Source: Geosiphon pyriformis (taxonomy: Eukaryota > Glomeromycota > Glomeromycetes > Archaeosporales > Geosiphonaceae). Taken from it: a DNA stretch of 64,000 nucleotides. Shown here piece after piece: positions 45,247 to 58,144 of the stretch. Position 1 is the first letter of the stretch; each line of letters begins with the position of its first letter. The notes beneath the pieces are model-generated. The model was not told the origin of the DNA. It saw only the letters and a list, made by a program, of their open reading frames with translations, and ran no database searches. The translations under genes were made by a program, and so were the position numbers. The stretch is taken from the NCBI GenBank assembly GCA_016748015.1, contig JAAOMT010000303.1, forward strand, positions 66,257 through 130,256, given 5' to 3'.

Positions 45247-45585
45247 TTAGACTTTGACAAACTTTTAGTAAATAAAAAGATATTCAAATAACAATAAGAT
45301 TTTCTCTTTTTGGTAATATAAATAGGTAAACTGCTAATTAATAAAGAAAGACATTCAACTCTGCAATTAATGAAAATAGTCACTGTTTTATTATTATTAA
45401 TAGAAATGTTATTGATCTAAAAAAATTTACTAGCAATATTGAAAATATGTTGAATAGCAGTTTGGCTACTACCAATTCAGATTGTATTATTAACAAAAAC
45501 ATCAACAGTAAGAAAAAATGTCAACTCAGTTTAAGATTTTGAACAACCAGTTCTGATAACAAAAAAAGAATTCAATCTATACTTA
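45247..45585 (-). mobile_element. LINE F 5' part, right of element G
   Basis: Minus-strand coding continues the LINE ORF2: KYRLNSFF, then FVNN at motif C (about 45490), NISINNNKTVTIFIN and a LGIFLSTEGL-like block, ending at the codon where G inserted. The 5' end is truncated near 45585 and AT-rich spacer follows. Confidence 0.85.
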
Positions 45586-48335
45586 TACATAATATATTTT
45601 TTAATATTAAAAATAATATTTGGATTCTTTTTAAATTCAAAAGTAATATTTAAATTAAAATTAAGCTTTGATTTTAATTTTTTAATTTTATAAATTAGTT
45701 TGTAAATCTTAAAAATTAAATAAATAATATATAATAATAAATTATAAATAAGATTATACTTATTTTAATATTAAGATTAATATAAAATTAAACAATATTT
45801 ATAAAATTTGGTATTTAAGTTAACAAATTTTTGCTCTTGTTTTTTTTTAATAACAATTAATACTTAATAATATTTATAAAAACTTTTAAATTATTAATAA
45901 AAAATAAGTTTTTTTTGATTTGTTGGCAAATATATAGTCTAAGACAAAAAAAATAAAAATTATTATTTTAATTATAATTTAATAAAGATCTATTTAAATA
46001 ATATAAATTTTTAAATATATATAATTTATTATTAATAAATAAGTTTATTTAAAACAGTTTTAATAAAAAACAAATAAGTTTATTTTTAACTATTTTTTAA
46101 AAATAAAAAAAATAATTAGAAAATATATTATAAGTATTTTTTCAAATTTTTATATAATAATTAATAAAAAATAAAATTTTTTAAAAAAAAGTTATAAGTA
46201 AAAAAATTATCATATTATTTTTATTAATTGTATAATTAATAATTATTAAACTTTAATAAAAATTTAATTGTATACTATTAAGAAGCTAACAAATAAGTTT
46301 ATTTGATAATATTTAATAAAATTATTATTAAAATAATTTTAAATTTTTTTTTAAAAAATTCTATTTATATTTCCATTTTTTTGTTTTAGATTATATATTT
46401 AATTATATAAATTTATTTAAATATAATATTATAATAATATCTATTTAAATTTTATTTTTATTATATAAATAAATTTTCAAATAAAAAAAACATAATTATA
46501 AATAATAGTAATAAGAGTTCTTTTATAGATTTAATTATTGAAAAAAATTATGTACTAATATGATTTATAATATATTTTTTATTTATTAAAAATATTTTTT
46601 TATATTTTTTTGTTTGGCAATGTTTTTTTACAAGTTAAACAAAATTTATTATTTTATTTCTCTTATTATTTATATTGGTTAAACTGTTTTAAGATATATA
46701 ATTAACAATAAAACTTAATAACAATTTAATATTTTTTATTATTATTATAATATGTTTTTATTAATAATTTTTTTTACAATTAATATAAATAAGTTTTAAA
46801 TATTAATATTATGAATTTTTTGAAGTACTATATTAATAAGTGCTAATTAATATATTTTTTTAGTTAAGTAAAGCATATGTAAAGATACTAACTTGGAGTT
46901 TTTTTGCTTTTTTTTTAAAAGTAACATTAATAATAAGTTAATATTATAATTATTAATTCAAAAAACTTAATAAATTTTTAAAATAAGTTTTTTTTTATTT
47001 TAGTTTACTTAATAATTTTTTGTTAATAATAATCTAAAATAATTACAATTAACTAATATAAATATGTAATATTTTTGGTAATCTAATTAGAGTTCTTAAG
47101 TATTCTAGTTAAGTATAATATTAATCTTAAATAATTAATTATTATTAATAAAAACTTAATACTATATAGCTTTTATAATAAGAACTTTAATAAATACAAT
47201 AATATTATTAACTTAAAAAAAAGTTGTTAATTTTAGCAATTAAAGTTTTTTTGGCTTTATTAATAATAATAATACAAATATTAACAACATAATTAACTTA
47301 ACAATTTAATTGGTTTATGAATTGTTTTATAATATTATTATTTGTTAAACTGCTATTAAAAATAAGTTTAATAAGATAATTATTAATTTTAATATTAATA
47401 TATATAGTTATAATAAGTTTATTAGAGTTTATAATTAACTAGTAATATTAAAAATAAGCTAATAAATAATTATTATTAATTGTCAATATTATTAGATAGT
47501 TTTTGGTTTTAATTAATAAATTTAAACCAAAAATTATAGTTAAAATTGTTATTGTAATATTAAGTCTTATAATTATAGTTAATATTAAAAAATAATATTA
47601 AAATAATTAATATTATTTTGTTCAACTCTAGTTTTATAATTTAAAAATTAAAATTAATAATCAAAGTTTTAATATTGATTTTTTAATTATTAATTAAATA
47701 ATTATGATCTATAGTTAATTTTAATATAGTTTTATTTATAATAATAATTACTAATTATTAATATAATAATAAGAATAATTATAACTAAATTAAAACATAA
47801 TAGTTATTTGTTTTAATTTTTAATTATTATTATTATTAAATTATTTTAACTTGACATTTAGTTTAAATAATTTATTTATTATTAAATTTACAGTTTAGAC
47901 ATAATTAACTTTAAATTTGGCTGATTTAAAATCTTAAATTAATATATTTATTGTTTAAAAATTTATTAAACATAATAGATATACTTGTTAAAAAATACTG
48001 TTATATAATTTTTTAATAAATTGATTTAAAATTTAAAATATGATATTATATTTTTGTTTAATAATATTAAAATATTTTTATAATTAAATAATATTGTTGT
48101 AATTATTAAAATATTGTAGAAATATTATTTAAAGACATTAAACATATTAGATTTAACAACAAAACTTTAATATTATAAATCTATTATATTTTAAAAAATA
48201 TATAAAATTGTTTATAAAACTTTAGTATTATTTTAATTATTATTAATAATTGTTTTTTTTATATTATTAAATCAGACTTAAGTATTGTTTTTTTATTTAG
48301 TAAATTTTTTTAATTTGATAATTAATTTTTATTTA
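45586..48335. other. AT-rich spacer
   Basis: About 2.75 kb of A/T-dominated sequence. No ORF, RNA gene or clear transposon motif is seen. It may contain repeats too old to recognise. Confidence 0.65.
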
Positions 48336-48352
48336 TTTATTTATTTAACGAG
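48336..48352 (-). repeat. LINE D (TAAA)n tail
   Basis: On the minus strand four to five TAAA units follow CTCGT. A and C tails also contain TAAA or AAATA units, while B has a plain A tail. Confidence 0.75.
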
Positions 48353-48430
48353 TAAGGTCCAAACACTACCTATAACAATACATCATACTAGTGATCTAAA
48401 CTAGGCGTGAATCATGCTTTTTCTACACGT

Positions 48431-48451
48431 GACCAGCCACTCAGACTAGTC
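48431..48451 (-). other. LINE D 3'-UTR stem-loop
   Basis: On the minus strand arms GACTAGTC and GGCTGGTC surround loop TGAGT. All eight positions pair, with a change at position 5 (A-T where B has G-T). Confidence 0.6.
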
Positions 48452-48460
48452 AGGACAACA

Positions 48461-51337
48461 CTAGGCACCTATATGCACTGAAACCAATTTACCTATACCT
48501 GAAAAGAACAAACTAGATTTACGAAACCCAAAACTAACACCAAGTGCATCAGCAATACCCAACAATCTAACCACACCGGATGAGAGCACCGAAGGAAGAC
48601 CAGAAACCGAGATAGGAATAGAGCCGTCACATGGGACCAAGCCACCTTTCTCCATAACAGCTCTGTGTTTCGCACGCACCAGCCAAATATCATCACGGAA
48701 TGCAAGACAGAACTCGCGAACAAATGCCACAATATTTTGAGCCGCTGTTTTAGAGTCCTTGAAAACAGAAAGAGATTCACAATACCACTCATTAAAAACA
48801 AAGTCCTTACATATAGCCATACTAACAACAGCATCGAAAGTACAAGCAGAAAGCAACTGTGAAACACATGAAGTCGAATAAGATAAATCTGAGTGTATTT
48901 CCCAAACAGATGCATGAGTGTTCATCAACCTAGCACAATCACCAGCATCGAATGGGCACAAAAACACATGATCTGAAATTTCAACATCGCCGCAGAACAA
49001 ACACATCACACTGGAATACTCCTTATCATAAAGTCGCTTTCACACAGCAACAGAAAGATGATGATGCAACGCCTTTATAAAATATGTCCAAGATCCAGCA
49101 ATACAAGCACTAGTGAAACCAGTGGCCAAATGAGAGTCTGGATGCCACACCGAACATGATCTGAACCAATCAACATCAGTACATAGGCTGTCTACCAATA
49201 TCTGAGAACCAGAACTGACCTCCCAATGTGCACGGTGAATAGAGTGGAAAACACCACAAACAAAATGCCTAGAATTACCAGAAACCACAGTACTGCCAGC
49301 CTTGAAAAAATGTTCATTGATCCCGTGAGGAAGATGCACACCAAAAGACACAGCAGCCCTAGCCAAAGTGTCAGCATGCTTATTGCCCAAGACTCCAGAG
49401 TGACCTCTAACTTTAATCCAATTAACATCCAAATTTTTGCAATGAATGACATTAGAAATATGGCAGCATTCGACCCAACACCGATTCCTGAAATCTAGAT
49501 GCTCCAACATTAACTCTGACTTGCATGCATCCAAAGCAGCCTGGCTGTCCGAAAACAGATCAACCGAACAAGAAGAAGGGACACACTCGAGAGCCAAAGC
49601 AATGGCTTGCAGCTCCGTCATGGTAGAAAAAACCAAACCAGAAACTTCCACACCCAAACCCAAATCAATGTCCTCAAAAAAAACAGCTGCATCAGCCTTC
49701 ATATCAAGAGTACCCAGCCCACACAGAGAACCATCCGTAAACAGAGAAAGGTGATCGGAATCAACCTCCAACAAGCAATTGCAAACAACATCAAACTTGC
49801 AAGACTCAAGTATGTCAGACGAGTCAACATTCAGTGGCAAAAGAGAACAAACGGGAGATGACCCAGAACCAGACAAAAAGCAAACAGCAGCATTGAACCA
49901 ATCAGGAATTGGGCCCCAAAGGTCCAGTCTCTTCCACTGCTTGAAAGTCCTCCATTCAAAAACAGAACCAGTTCAATTGCGAAGCTGCTCAACAAAGGCA
50001 ATTTCATATTGCTAAAGCGAAGAGACACATTTATAAAAAGTAAACTTACCAAGAACAATAGACATTGGGATCCCCTTTTGAAAATGAAAAACATTGGTCA
50101 CGAGACCACCTAGAGAAAGATTACAACCCAAAAAAATCCAGACGACACCAGCCAAAAAATTATTCAAAGGACTGACATTAATATGAGAAGGGAAAAGCAG
50201 GAGGTGACAAGAGCACCAGCTGAGAACCTGTAAATCATGAGACTTATGCGCGAACAGGCAGCCTAAAATACCCACTGAATTGGCAAAACAAACAACAGCA
50301 GCTAACTTGCTCTCAGCCTGGACTTGTTCAAAAGATTTCAACCTGTACAGAGAAGGATGATGAATAGCATCATTGGGAAAGTTGAGCGGCAGGCCAGATT
50401 TGGACTTCAAACCTTTACGAATTATAGCATCCCATTTCGCACACACACTAATAGGAACAAAACTAAACTGAGTCCTGTAGGCAATTATGGAGTGAAGAAC
50501 CACTGACACCAAATACAAAAACTGCTTATCAGAGATAGCCTTTCTCAGAACAAGGTTGGTGAAAAACCAGACATCCAAGCATGTCTTAGCCAAGCTAGGT
50601 TTTGACAAACCTTCAGTAGACAGAAAAATACCCAGGTACTAATGAGGCTCTCCCCTTTTGGCTATCAAAATAGGCAAACCACTGATCAACAAATGAAGGC
50701 TGAAAACTCTGTAATTAATGGGAATGGCCACCATTTTGTCATTATTGATCAAAATGTCATTGACTCGAAAAAACTCACTAGCAACATTGAAAATATGTTG
50801 GGTGGCAGCCTGGCTGCTACCAATTCAAATTGTATCGTCGATGAAAGCACTAGCAGTGAGGAAAAAAGTCAAACCAGTTCAAGATTCAGTGCAACCAGTG
50901 TTGGCAACAAAATGAGAGTCTAACCTGTATCCACATACACTTTCTTGTCTCTTGACTTCACACAAAAAGGGATCATAAAATATGCACCAGAGAAGAGGAG
51001 AAAACACCTCCCCTTGATTCAAACCATCATGTATCTGATATCCATCAGTCAACCCAAAATCCGTCATAACTCTGTTGACCCGATCATTGTGGATGCTACC
51101 AAAAAACCAAATGAATTTGTTACACATTTTTATTCTGACCAAGCTCTTCCTCAGATGCTTCCAGCCAACAGAATTATAAGCCTTTCGCATGTTCTACAAG
51201 ACCAGCCACAGCTCTCAGTTCTTCTCCAAAGCATCCTCAATGACCGATCCAATAGCAAAAATAGGAGACTGCATGGTCATGCCTTTTAAAACAGAAAAAT
51301 TATCCTCCTTCAGAACGTCAAAAACACTACAAGCTGA
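48461..51337 (-). pseudogene. LINE D ORF2 3' part (RT core, RNase H, C-terminus)
   Basis: From the insert: DNFSVLKGM, then MRKAYNSVGW (51190), DGLNQGEVFSPLLW and FIDD (about 50840) with a Trp-to-stop change after TI. The linker is 50608-50012. RNase H (49876-49040) has FTDGSLCGLG, MTELQAIALALECV, SDSQAALDACKS and HADTLARA. An Arg-to-stop change follows (V*KRLYDK). The C-terminal CLFCGDVEISDHVFLC is at about 49005-48958, and the end is at 48461. RT motif A shows YNSV where B and C have YDSV, so a catalytic Asp is lost. Confidence 0.88.
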
Positions 51338-52213
51338 TGTTACGGGCTGGTTTTCTTGTTATATTTAATTGCTGATATCCCGTTTTAATTGCAATCAGTC
51401 TTTCGTGAGTTCCTCAATTCTATTTGTGTGATAATGTCACTGTTACACTGAAGGCTTTTTTTTTACTGTTGTGATGTAAGTTATTCTTTAATTTTTGATT
51501 GTTGTGTGTGTTTATGTACTCCTTCTCAGAGGCTGAACTGAAATCTACCCACTGTTTGGGGTCTTCTCTGAGGTTATCCTTGCAATTGCCTGATGTGTTT
51601 CTCTAATCTAGAAACACAAAATGTTAATGGTCTTTAATGCTTTTCTAATTCTTACAATAAAGCTTTTATCAATTAGTAACAACGTGAATAATCTTGATCA
51701 AAGATTATTCTTCCAAGAGATTCAGTTGATGAATGATAGTTTCATTCAATAAATAATACAAGTAAGTTTCTTAATACTTTGGGTTGTAATAGTTCAGTTT
51801 TAAATATTCTTTTTCATTTCTTTTTGATTTTAAAGGTTTTTTGGGATATTTAATTTGAAAGTATGATTTAAAGTAGAGTTTGTTGGATAAAATTGGATCT
51901 ATTGCTTAATAAGTTATGATTTTTATTATTTGATTGATTATTTCCCAATATTAAAACTACTATATATATACATGTTTGTAGTTCTACAAGAAAACACATT
52001 GTAATACTTTCTTTTTGATATTTCAACCTGGTGTTTGCTGCTATTACCAGTTGGTGTTGGCTGCTATTGTGAACTGGTGCTTGCCACTATCGCGAGATGG
52101 TGTTTGCTACTATGTTAATTATTACCTTTCTAAGATTATTACTGTGCTATATTATGATTGAATAGTTTGTATTATTTTTATGATTCTTTTTGCTAAATTC
52201 TTAAACTGTAACA
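51338..52213. mobile_element. Solo-LTR-like insert in LINE D (876 bp)
   Basis: It interrupts LINE D ORF2 between codons for ISL and ACS. The ends are TGTTAC and GTAACA, perfect 6-bp inverted repeats with TG...CA. A TATATATATA box lies at 51961-51970. The size is like the G LTR, but the sequence is different, so this is another LTR family. No coding sequence is inside. The flanks (GCTGA left, CCAAA right) do not form a clean 5-bp duplication. A decayed CCAA is possible. Orientation is not decided. Confidence 0.7.
52026..52115. repeat. Tandem repeat, about 4 x 23 bp
   Basis: Four imperfect units built on CTGGTGTTTGCTGCTAT occur head to tail inside the solo-LTR-like insert: TGGTGTTTGCTGCTAT, TGGTGTTGGCTGCTAT, TGGTGCTTGCCACTAT and TGGTGTTTGCTACTAT. 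It may be a regulatory or RNA element of that LTR. Confidence 0.75.
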
Positions 52214-54028
52214 CCAAAGAAATTCTGTCTGAAAGCACTTTAGAAAGAATTTTGCGAGACGTCTCAACCAAAGCAATAGGATAGGTATTTGTGAGAATGC
52301 CCTCCCACTCATATGGTTTGGGGATCATCAACACCCAAGCCTCCTTCCAAGGCCCAGAAACAGATTCCCGCTCCAAGCAAACATTCAAAAACACTAAAAG
52401 CATATCCAAAACCAATTTGTCGCAATGTTTCCACAACTCATTTGAGATACCAGAGAGACCAGCTGCTTTCCCATCAGGCAGGTTCGAAACAACACTAGAC
52501 ATCTCATCAAAATCAATTAGGCTTATTACACCAGAAAAAGCGTCATCAAAAACATACTCTAAAGACTGATATTGGCAATCTCAGACACCAGTAACATCAG
52601 AAACTACATTGCGCTTTCTAGTTCATCCCTCCATGACTGCATCTACTTTGGCCTTAACCAGAGCAGGCTCCAAAACCAACTCATCATCAACAACCAGATG
52701 ATTCAAAATTACTTTGCAAAAAGAATGTTCCAATACACTCCTAATAGTATGATCTTTGTCCAATTCGAAACTTTCCATTCTCTTATCTATTGCTGACCTG
52801 ATTTGAGATTCCCTAACTCGGTCTGCTTCCAACATTTTGGATGCGTGATAAGACTTTTTGACTTTAGACAAAACTGACCGAATAGCATTGAAGTGGGAAC
52901 CTGATAAGAAGAGAGACTTCACTGCAGAAGCATTAACCAAATCCAAACCTTTCCACCTGCCGAGCAAGAATGTAAACTTCTCAGCAGAATCCATATGAAA
53001 TGCTTTAACTAACTTAGACACAAAGAGCTCTAGCTTGTGAAATTTGGATGAATCCTTGCTAAAATTTTTATCATATTCTTTGAACCACTTTTTCTTGAAA
53101 ACTGCCTCAGCAGACAGACACATTACTCTATGGAAAGCAACCCACATCAAATCCAAGTCCGAACAGACCCTGGCTGCAAGAAAATCATCATGAAACATAG
53201 CAGCATTTGCCACTGTATCATCTTTAAATTTGGCCCATTTAACATCATTCGCACCTTTGTAATCATACTTTCAGCGATCTCTATTTGCTTGTTTGCGAAC
53301 AGAATTCAATTGAACATTGAGCAGACCACCCAACTCACTAACACTGAGACAGTCTGATGATCAGTATCAAAGTATTCCCCAATGCCAAACACGTCGCAAC
53401 TCACTATTGCATTGACCAGATTCGAAGAAACAAACATAAAATCAATCATCTTAGTAATACCCCAAGAATTGGACCAAGTCGGCAATTTCCCATAGAAGCT
53501 CCCACCCAAGGCATTAACCAGACCCAAATCCAGACACTTTTTAAAACTTGCACACTTGTGAGAACTGTTTTTATTGAAATCGCCACCGAGAATGATGAAG
53601 AACGATTTATTAACAGCTTTTGCAATGAGAGAGTTGACTTTACCAGCCTGAGAAAACCAAACTGCTAAGAAAGCACCAGCATACAGACCCAGAATAAACA
53701 CCGAAAGTTTATTTTTGAAAAGTAACTTAATGGACAAGAGCCGACCAGGCATTTCTGACACTTTGTACACATGTCTCGCCAAAGAAGAATTCATGACAAC
53801 TGCAACACCAGCACCCAGATATCTAGATTCCAAACCAAAGGTAAACACCTACACACCATCATATTTGTTGACAATCCAGGGGCGAATTTTCCCTTTTAAC
53901 TTTGATTCTGTAAAAATAGAAACTAAATTGTTCTTCTCCATATGCCAATGAATAACATCGTTCTGTTTCGCAAGATTGTTCATACCTTTGACATTGCAAG
54001 TAGCAATATTCCAAACCAGACTGTTCAT
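52214..54028 (-). pseudogene. LINE D ORF2 5' part (endonuclease and RT start)
   Basis: ATG 54028-54026 follows by TAATG overlap. The endonuclease has CNVKG, TESKL, GGDFNKNS and DTDHQTV, with a stop (TAG) at 53849 and a 1-nt deletion near 53333. The linker piece is 53213-52623, closed by a Trp-to-stop change (EG*TRKR). The next open piece (52502-52214) has LPDGKAAGLSGISNELWKHC and IALVETSRKILSKVLSDRIS, then the insert. Confidence 0.87.
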
Positions 54029-55864
54029 TAAGAAAAAAAGGAATTTGAACTTGTCCCAAAACTGTCCACTTTGGCTGAAAGTCCCAGAACTGTTTCCATC
54101 AGACACTTCATGCTGTCTTCCAACTTGGACACCAAAGATACATCGAAAGACACCACTCCCACAACAATCTCACCACTAGTGGCTGCACCTGAACTCTCAC
54201 CCATCACTATATCCACCCCTTGATTCTGTGATGAAGGGGTCACCAACGGCTGACATCCAGGGCTTGGCTGGGAAACCATTGGCCCAAGTACATTCAGCCT
54301 CTTAGCCAGCTTACCCATCTGCTCTGCGAGGCTGGCGAGACTGTGCTCAAGAGCAGCAAACCTATTATTGACTTTCATTGAAACTGGCAGGGACGGCACC
54401 ATCTCTGAAGAGGAACCAGATTTCACTGAAGCATTTCGTCCAGAGAGAAAAAGAAAAGAAGACCCACTAGCAACTTTTGCCCAAGAGAGACCACTGAAAG
54501 AGACTCGATAAACAACTGGAGCTGATCGCTTGGCATAGATGGCTGCCAATTTGCTTTTATCTGTGTCTGATAGGACTCTATGCGAAGACAAACCTGAAGA
54601 AATCCTCCCACCAATCGCTCAGTCCAATGATGTATGGCCTGATTTTCCACACTTGGCACACTTGGCCGAAACAAAACAAAACCAGTGTAGATTGGTGCCC
54701 CTCAACACTGGCGTGGTTCCCACGATGGCATCCAATAATTCAGCAGAATCAAAACAGATGACAGCACACCGAGCCCTAGCATACATAATTGGATGATGAT
54801 CAATAACACATGTCTTCCCACCCACAGAACCAATAAAATCCCAGATGTCATGAGCAGTCATTTCCATTAGCAAAGTATAGAGCAGCGCCCTATGCTGGTC
54901 CCTTGTGTCCCATGATTCTTTGTCCAAATTTGATCTAGCCACCCACACAGCATCCTTCCCGATTAAGATTGACCACTTTGCCGCGACCAAATCAGCATGA
55001 TCTGATTGCTCAAATTCTACCACAGCCCTACTAATTGCATCTTAATCGACTTAATTATCCTAAACTCAGAGAGCGCAGCGTGCACAGCCTCAGCTGATGT
55101 TCCAACTGGAATTTCCTTTAACACCACAGCCCGATCTGAGTGACCAGCTGATCTCTTAAAATCGGTGTTTACCAAGATATTCACACCAGTAGCTTTTTCA
55201 TTGGCTTTCATAAGACCCGATTCGGAAGTGAATATTGCTCTGATGATCTCTGAGAACTTTGAGGGAGTAGATGCCCCCCCAAAACCATTGATTCCTGAAA
55301 ATAAACTCCTGATCTTTTTGAACTTTTCCTGGGCCAAATTTTCTTCTACCGCTTTCAGATCTAAATCCAAAGCAAATAACTTTCTAACAGAAACATTGAC
55401 CAGGTTCTTAAGAGGAGGGGAAAACACCAGAAGGGCATCCAGAAGAACATCATCATTATTATTGTCATCCAGGAAGTCGATCTTTCCCAAAGATTTTTCC
55501 AATGCTTTCCTAGTTGTTACCCACAAACCTTTCGGCATTTAATCCAAATCTCCACCAACGTGTGCGCCACCTTCACCATAATCGAAACTTGTTTCCTCTA
55601 CAAGACACTCCTCTTCCATATTAACACTATTAGATTCTGTGGTATCACCAGTCTCCGAACTCCATGAACAACCACTTTGCACCTTAGCAGAACCCTTTTT
55701 AGCACCAGCATTGTCTTCAAAAACACCGCCTCTTCTCTTTTTTCTTGACAGAACAGCCTTGAAACCACCCTTAGAGCCAGAACTTTTAACCACCTGTTTC
55801 ATGACAGCAATATTAGGGCCAACAACGGCCTCGTAATCAAGCAGAAATGGTTTGGATTTATCAT
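54028..55864 (-). pseudogene. LINE D ORF1, broken
   Basis: The family ATG is at 55864 (ATGATAAATCC). An indel before 55802 shifts frame. A TAA is present at 55541-55539. RRM-like 1 (DRAVVLKEIPVGTSAEAVHAALSEF) ends at MQLVGLW, where a 13-bp deletion between two GGCTGTGG words shifts frame (retained word 55020-55027). RRM-like 2 follows (LLYTLLMEMTAHDIWDFIGS, about 54890). The zinc knuckle CAKCGKSGHTSLD ends in TGA in place of the last Cys (about 54617). The coiled-coil tail ends at TAA 54030-54028, which overlaps the ORF2 ATG as TAATG. Confidence 0.88.
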
Positions 55865-55947
55865 ACTAAATGGTAAAAAACTTTTTCCAAAAAACTTTTG
55901 ACTCTTTTTTGGGATTTGTGGAGGAATGAGAGAAAGAAGTTTCTTTT

Positions 55948-56849
55948 TTTATAGATAATTAATATATATATTAAAAACAATATTAATAATAAAAAGATTT
56001 CTGTAATTAGTAATACTAATAATAAAATTGTTAATTTGTAATTATTGGATTTTAAATTGTTTTTAGAGTTTAAATTGCCAAAGTTTAATTTGTAATAAGT
56101 TTTAAAATCTGATTTTTTTTAATTTTTGGTTTTTATTTTTTTTTAACTTGCTATTTTTCTAATTATTAATAAAACCAAAATTAAGTCTAAAAAATAATAT
56201 TTATAATAATAAATACATAAATAATTATAACTAAGATTCTTCATAAAATTTTTCATATTTTCTTAATAAATTATTTTTAAATTAGGTTTAAAAAATAAGT
56301 TTAAAATTTTTAAATTTTACAATAGATATTAATATAATTTTTAATAATATTATCCAAAATATATTAATATAATAAATCTAAAAACAAAATAATTTTTGTT
56401 TTTTTTATGAAAATACAAATATTTTTTTAAATATTGCAGTTGATATTTGTATAATAAATTAAATTTGCTGTTTTTTATAATAAATTAAAATTTTTTTGAA
56501 TAAATTTATATATTTTTAAGTAAATTTTTGTTAATGTTTTTGCAAAATTATGTGATTAATAACAATTAATGTATTTTTTAAGTTTTTTATAAAATTTTGC
56601 TTTTGTAAATTCTAAATTAATTGGTTTTCTTAAACTATATTTGATTTTTTTATTAACATAAAAATTAAAAATTAATTACATTAAAAAATAATAAGTGGTT
56701 AATTGTAAATTTTTTTAAAAATATTTATATAATTTTGTAAACTTAAATAATTAATTCTTGTAAATTTTAATTTTGTTACTTTTATTAATTGGTTTTAATA
56801 GTATTTCTGTTTTTTATAAATTATATTTTACAAAAAATACCAAATATTA
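55948..56849. other. AT-rich spacer
   Basis: A/T-dominated sequence upstream of LINE D. No gene is seen. Confidence 0.6.
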
Positions 56850-57130
56850 TAAATAATTGCTTTAGATATTATTTTAGAAATTAGTATTTTTAGTTTTAAT
56901 TATAATTTAAAGATTTTAATTTATTTAAAGATTTTAGTTATAAAGTTTTTATATATTAAACAAAAATTTAATAATAATAGTAAATAATAGTTAATATTTT
57001 TAGTTTTTTAACTATTTTTTATACTATTTTTTGTGTTTTTTATTAAACAATTTTTAACATCATAATTTTAATATTTTTTCTTAATTAATTAATAAACAAA
57101 AAACAAAATCCAAAAGTAAGTAATTTTAAC
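56850..57130 (-). mobile_element. Decayed LTR fragment of the G family (minus)
   Basis: The reverse complement matches the decayed LTR at about 1730-2010. Shared words include TTTAATAAAAAACACAAAAAATAG, written here in two pieces (TTTAATAAAAAAC and CACAAAAAATAGTAT), and a TTATTATTATTAAAT stretch. The rest of this LTR is not recognisable. Confidence 0.4.
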
Positions 57131-57340
57131 AAATAAAAAAAAAACAGCAAAAAAAAACAAAAATTACTTTTTTTTAATATTTTAATCTTAGTCTAAATTA
57201 ACTTTATCTTATATATATTATGAATCAATTCAATAAAAATTTATTATTTAACTCATATATAAATAATCCCTATATTCTAAGTATTAAAATCAAATCAAAT
57301 GTCTTTTTTATCTTTGTTTTCAACCAAATATTATTAATAT

Positions 57341-58144
57341 TATTACTTATAGAAAATAAGAATTATTATAGTTAAAAAAACAGCCAATAAAAAATAGGTG
57401 TAGTAGAATAAAGAATTTTAAGATTTTTTTTAAGAAATTTCAGAATTTTTTTCAAAAAATTAAAAAAATTTCAAGAAATCTTGTATAATAAAAAACCTGT
57501 ATATATAGTAAGAATATTAGAAGCAAAAAAAGTACTAAGACAAATTAGAACAGACAAGTAATTAAATATCTTTTCTTTTAAAAGTTAATTTTCTATATTT
57601 TAAAATAGAATCATTTAAATATTAAATAAAATCATTGTTTTATCATCTAATTTATGTTATTTATATTATTAGATTAATATTACTATTTTCCAATTCAATT
57701 AATAATTCATGCTAATAATATTAACTACTTAACTACATTAGAACAATAACTTTTAATTATGGTTATTAATGAAATATTAATTTCTTATTTTTTTTCTTAT
57801 TCTTTTTTATTTTTATTTTGTTTCTTTGTTATTTATTAATTAATTAAGAAATTAAGCATTAAAATATTGACATCAAAAATAGTCTGATAAAAAACTTGTG
57901 AAACAAAAATAAAAACTTAAGAATAATTTATCAAAAGAATACAACTGCCAAATTAAATTAGTTTTTACACTAAAAAAAATAATTCAAAAAACTATTATTA
58001 AGTGAATTTCTGTTTATTATATAAAAAACTCAATTAAAACCTTCAGATTATGAAATTCTTTAGAAATCAACATTTTAATTAGATATTAAGCAATAAATTA
58101 TGGATTTGTTATTTATTTTAACATCCAAATAATTATCTGTAATA
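57341..58144 (+). repeat. Element I LTR (5'), strongly decayed
   Basis: It starts TATTACTTATAGAAAATA and ends AATTATCTGTAATA. The primer-site-like TTTGGTGTTTTTTGTAAG follows. Landmarks of the G LTR (TATA box near 57499, GACATCAAAAATAGTC near 57868, TTTCTGTTTATTATAT near 58006) are in order. Confidence 0.7.

Larger units (their letters stand above)
48336..55947 (-). mobile_element. LINE D, full-length copy split by a solo-LTR-like insert
   Basis: On the minus strand: a CTTTCTCTCATTCC 5' end (about 55940), ORF1, ORF2, a 3' UTR and a (TAAA)n tail (48336-48352). Subtracting the insert 51338-52213 leaves about 6.7 kb. It belongs with B, E and F. RT motif C reads FIDD. RNase H Asp-Glu-Asp-Asp residues look intact, but both ORFs are interrupted. 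Confidence 0.93.

Noticed and set aside
45586-48335. Mitochondrial DNA insert, because of the extreme A/T content
   Set aside because: No mitochondrial gene, tRNA or rRNA pattern is seen, and similar spacers lie between all nuclear elements.
55165-55542. 125-codon plus ORF and other long plus ORFs at 49-55 kb
   Set aside because: They are antisense shadows of LINE D ORF1 and ORF2, whose minus-strand motifs are clear.
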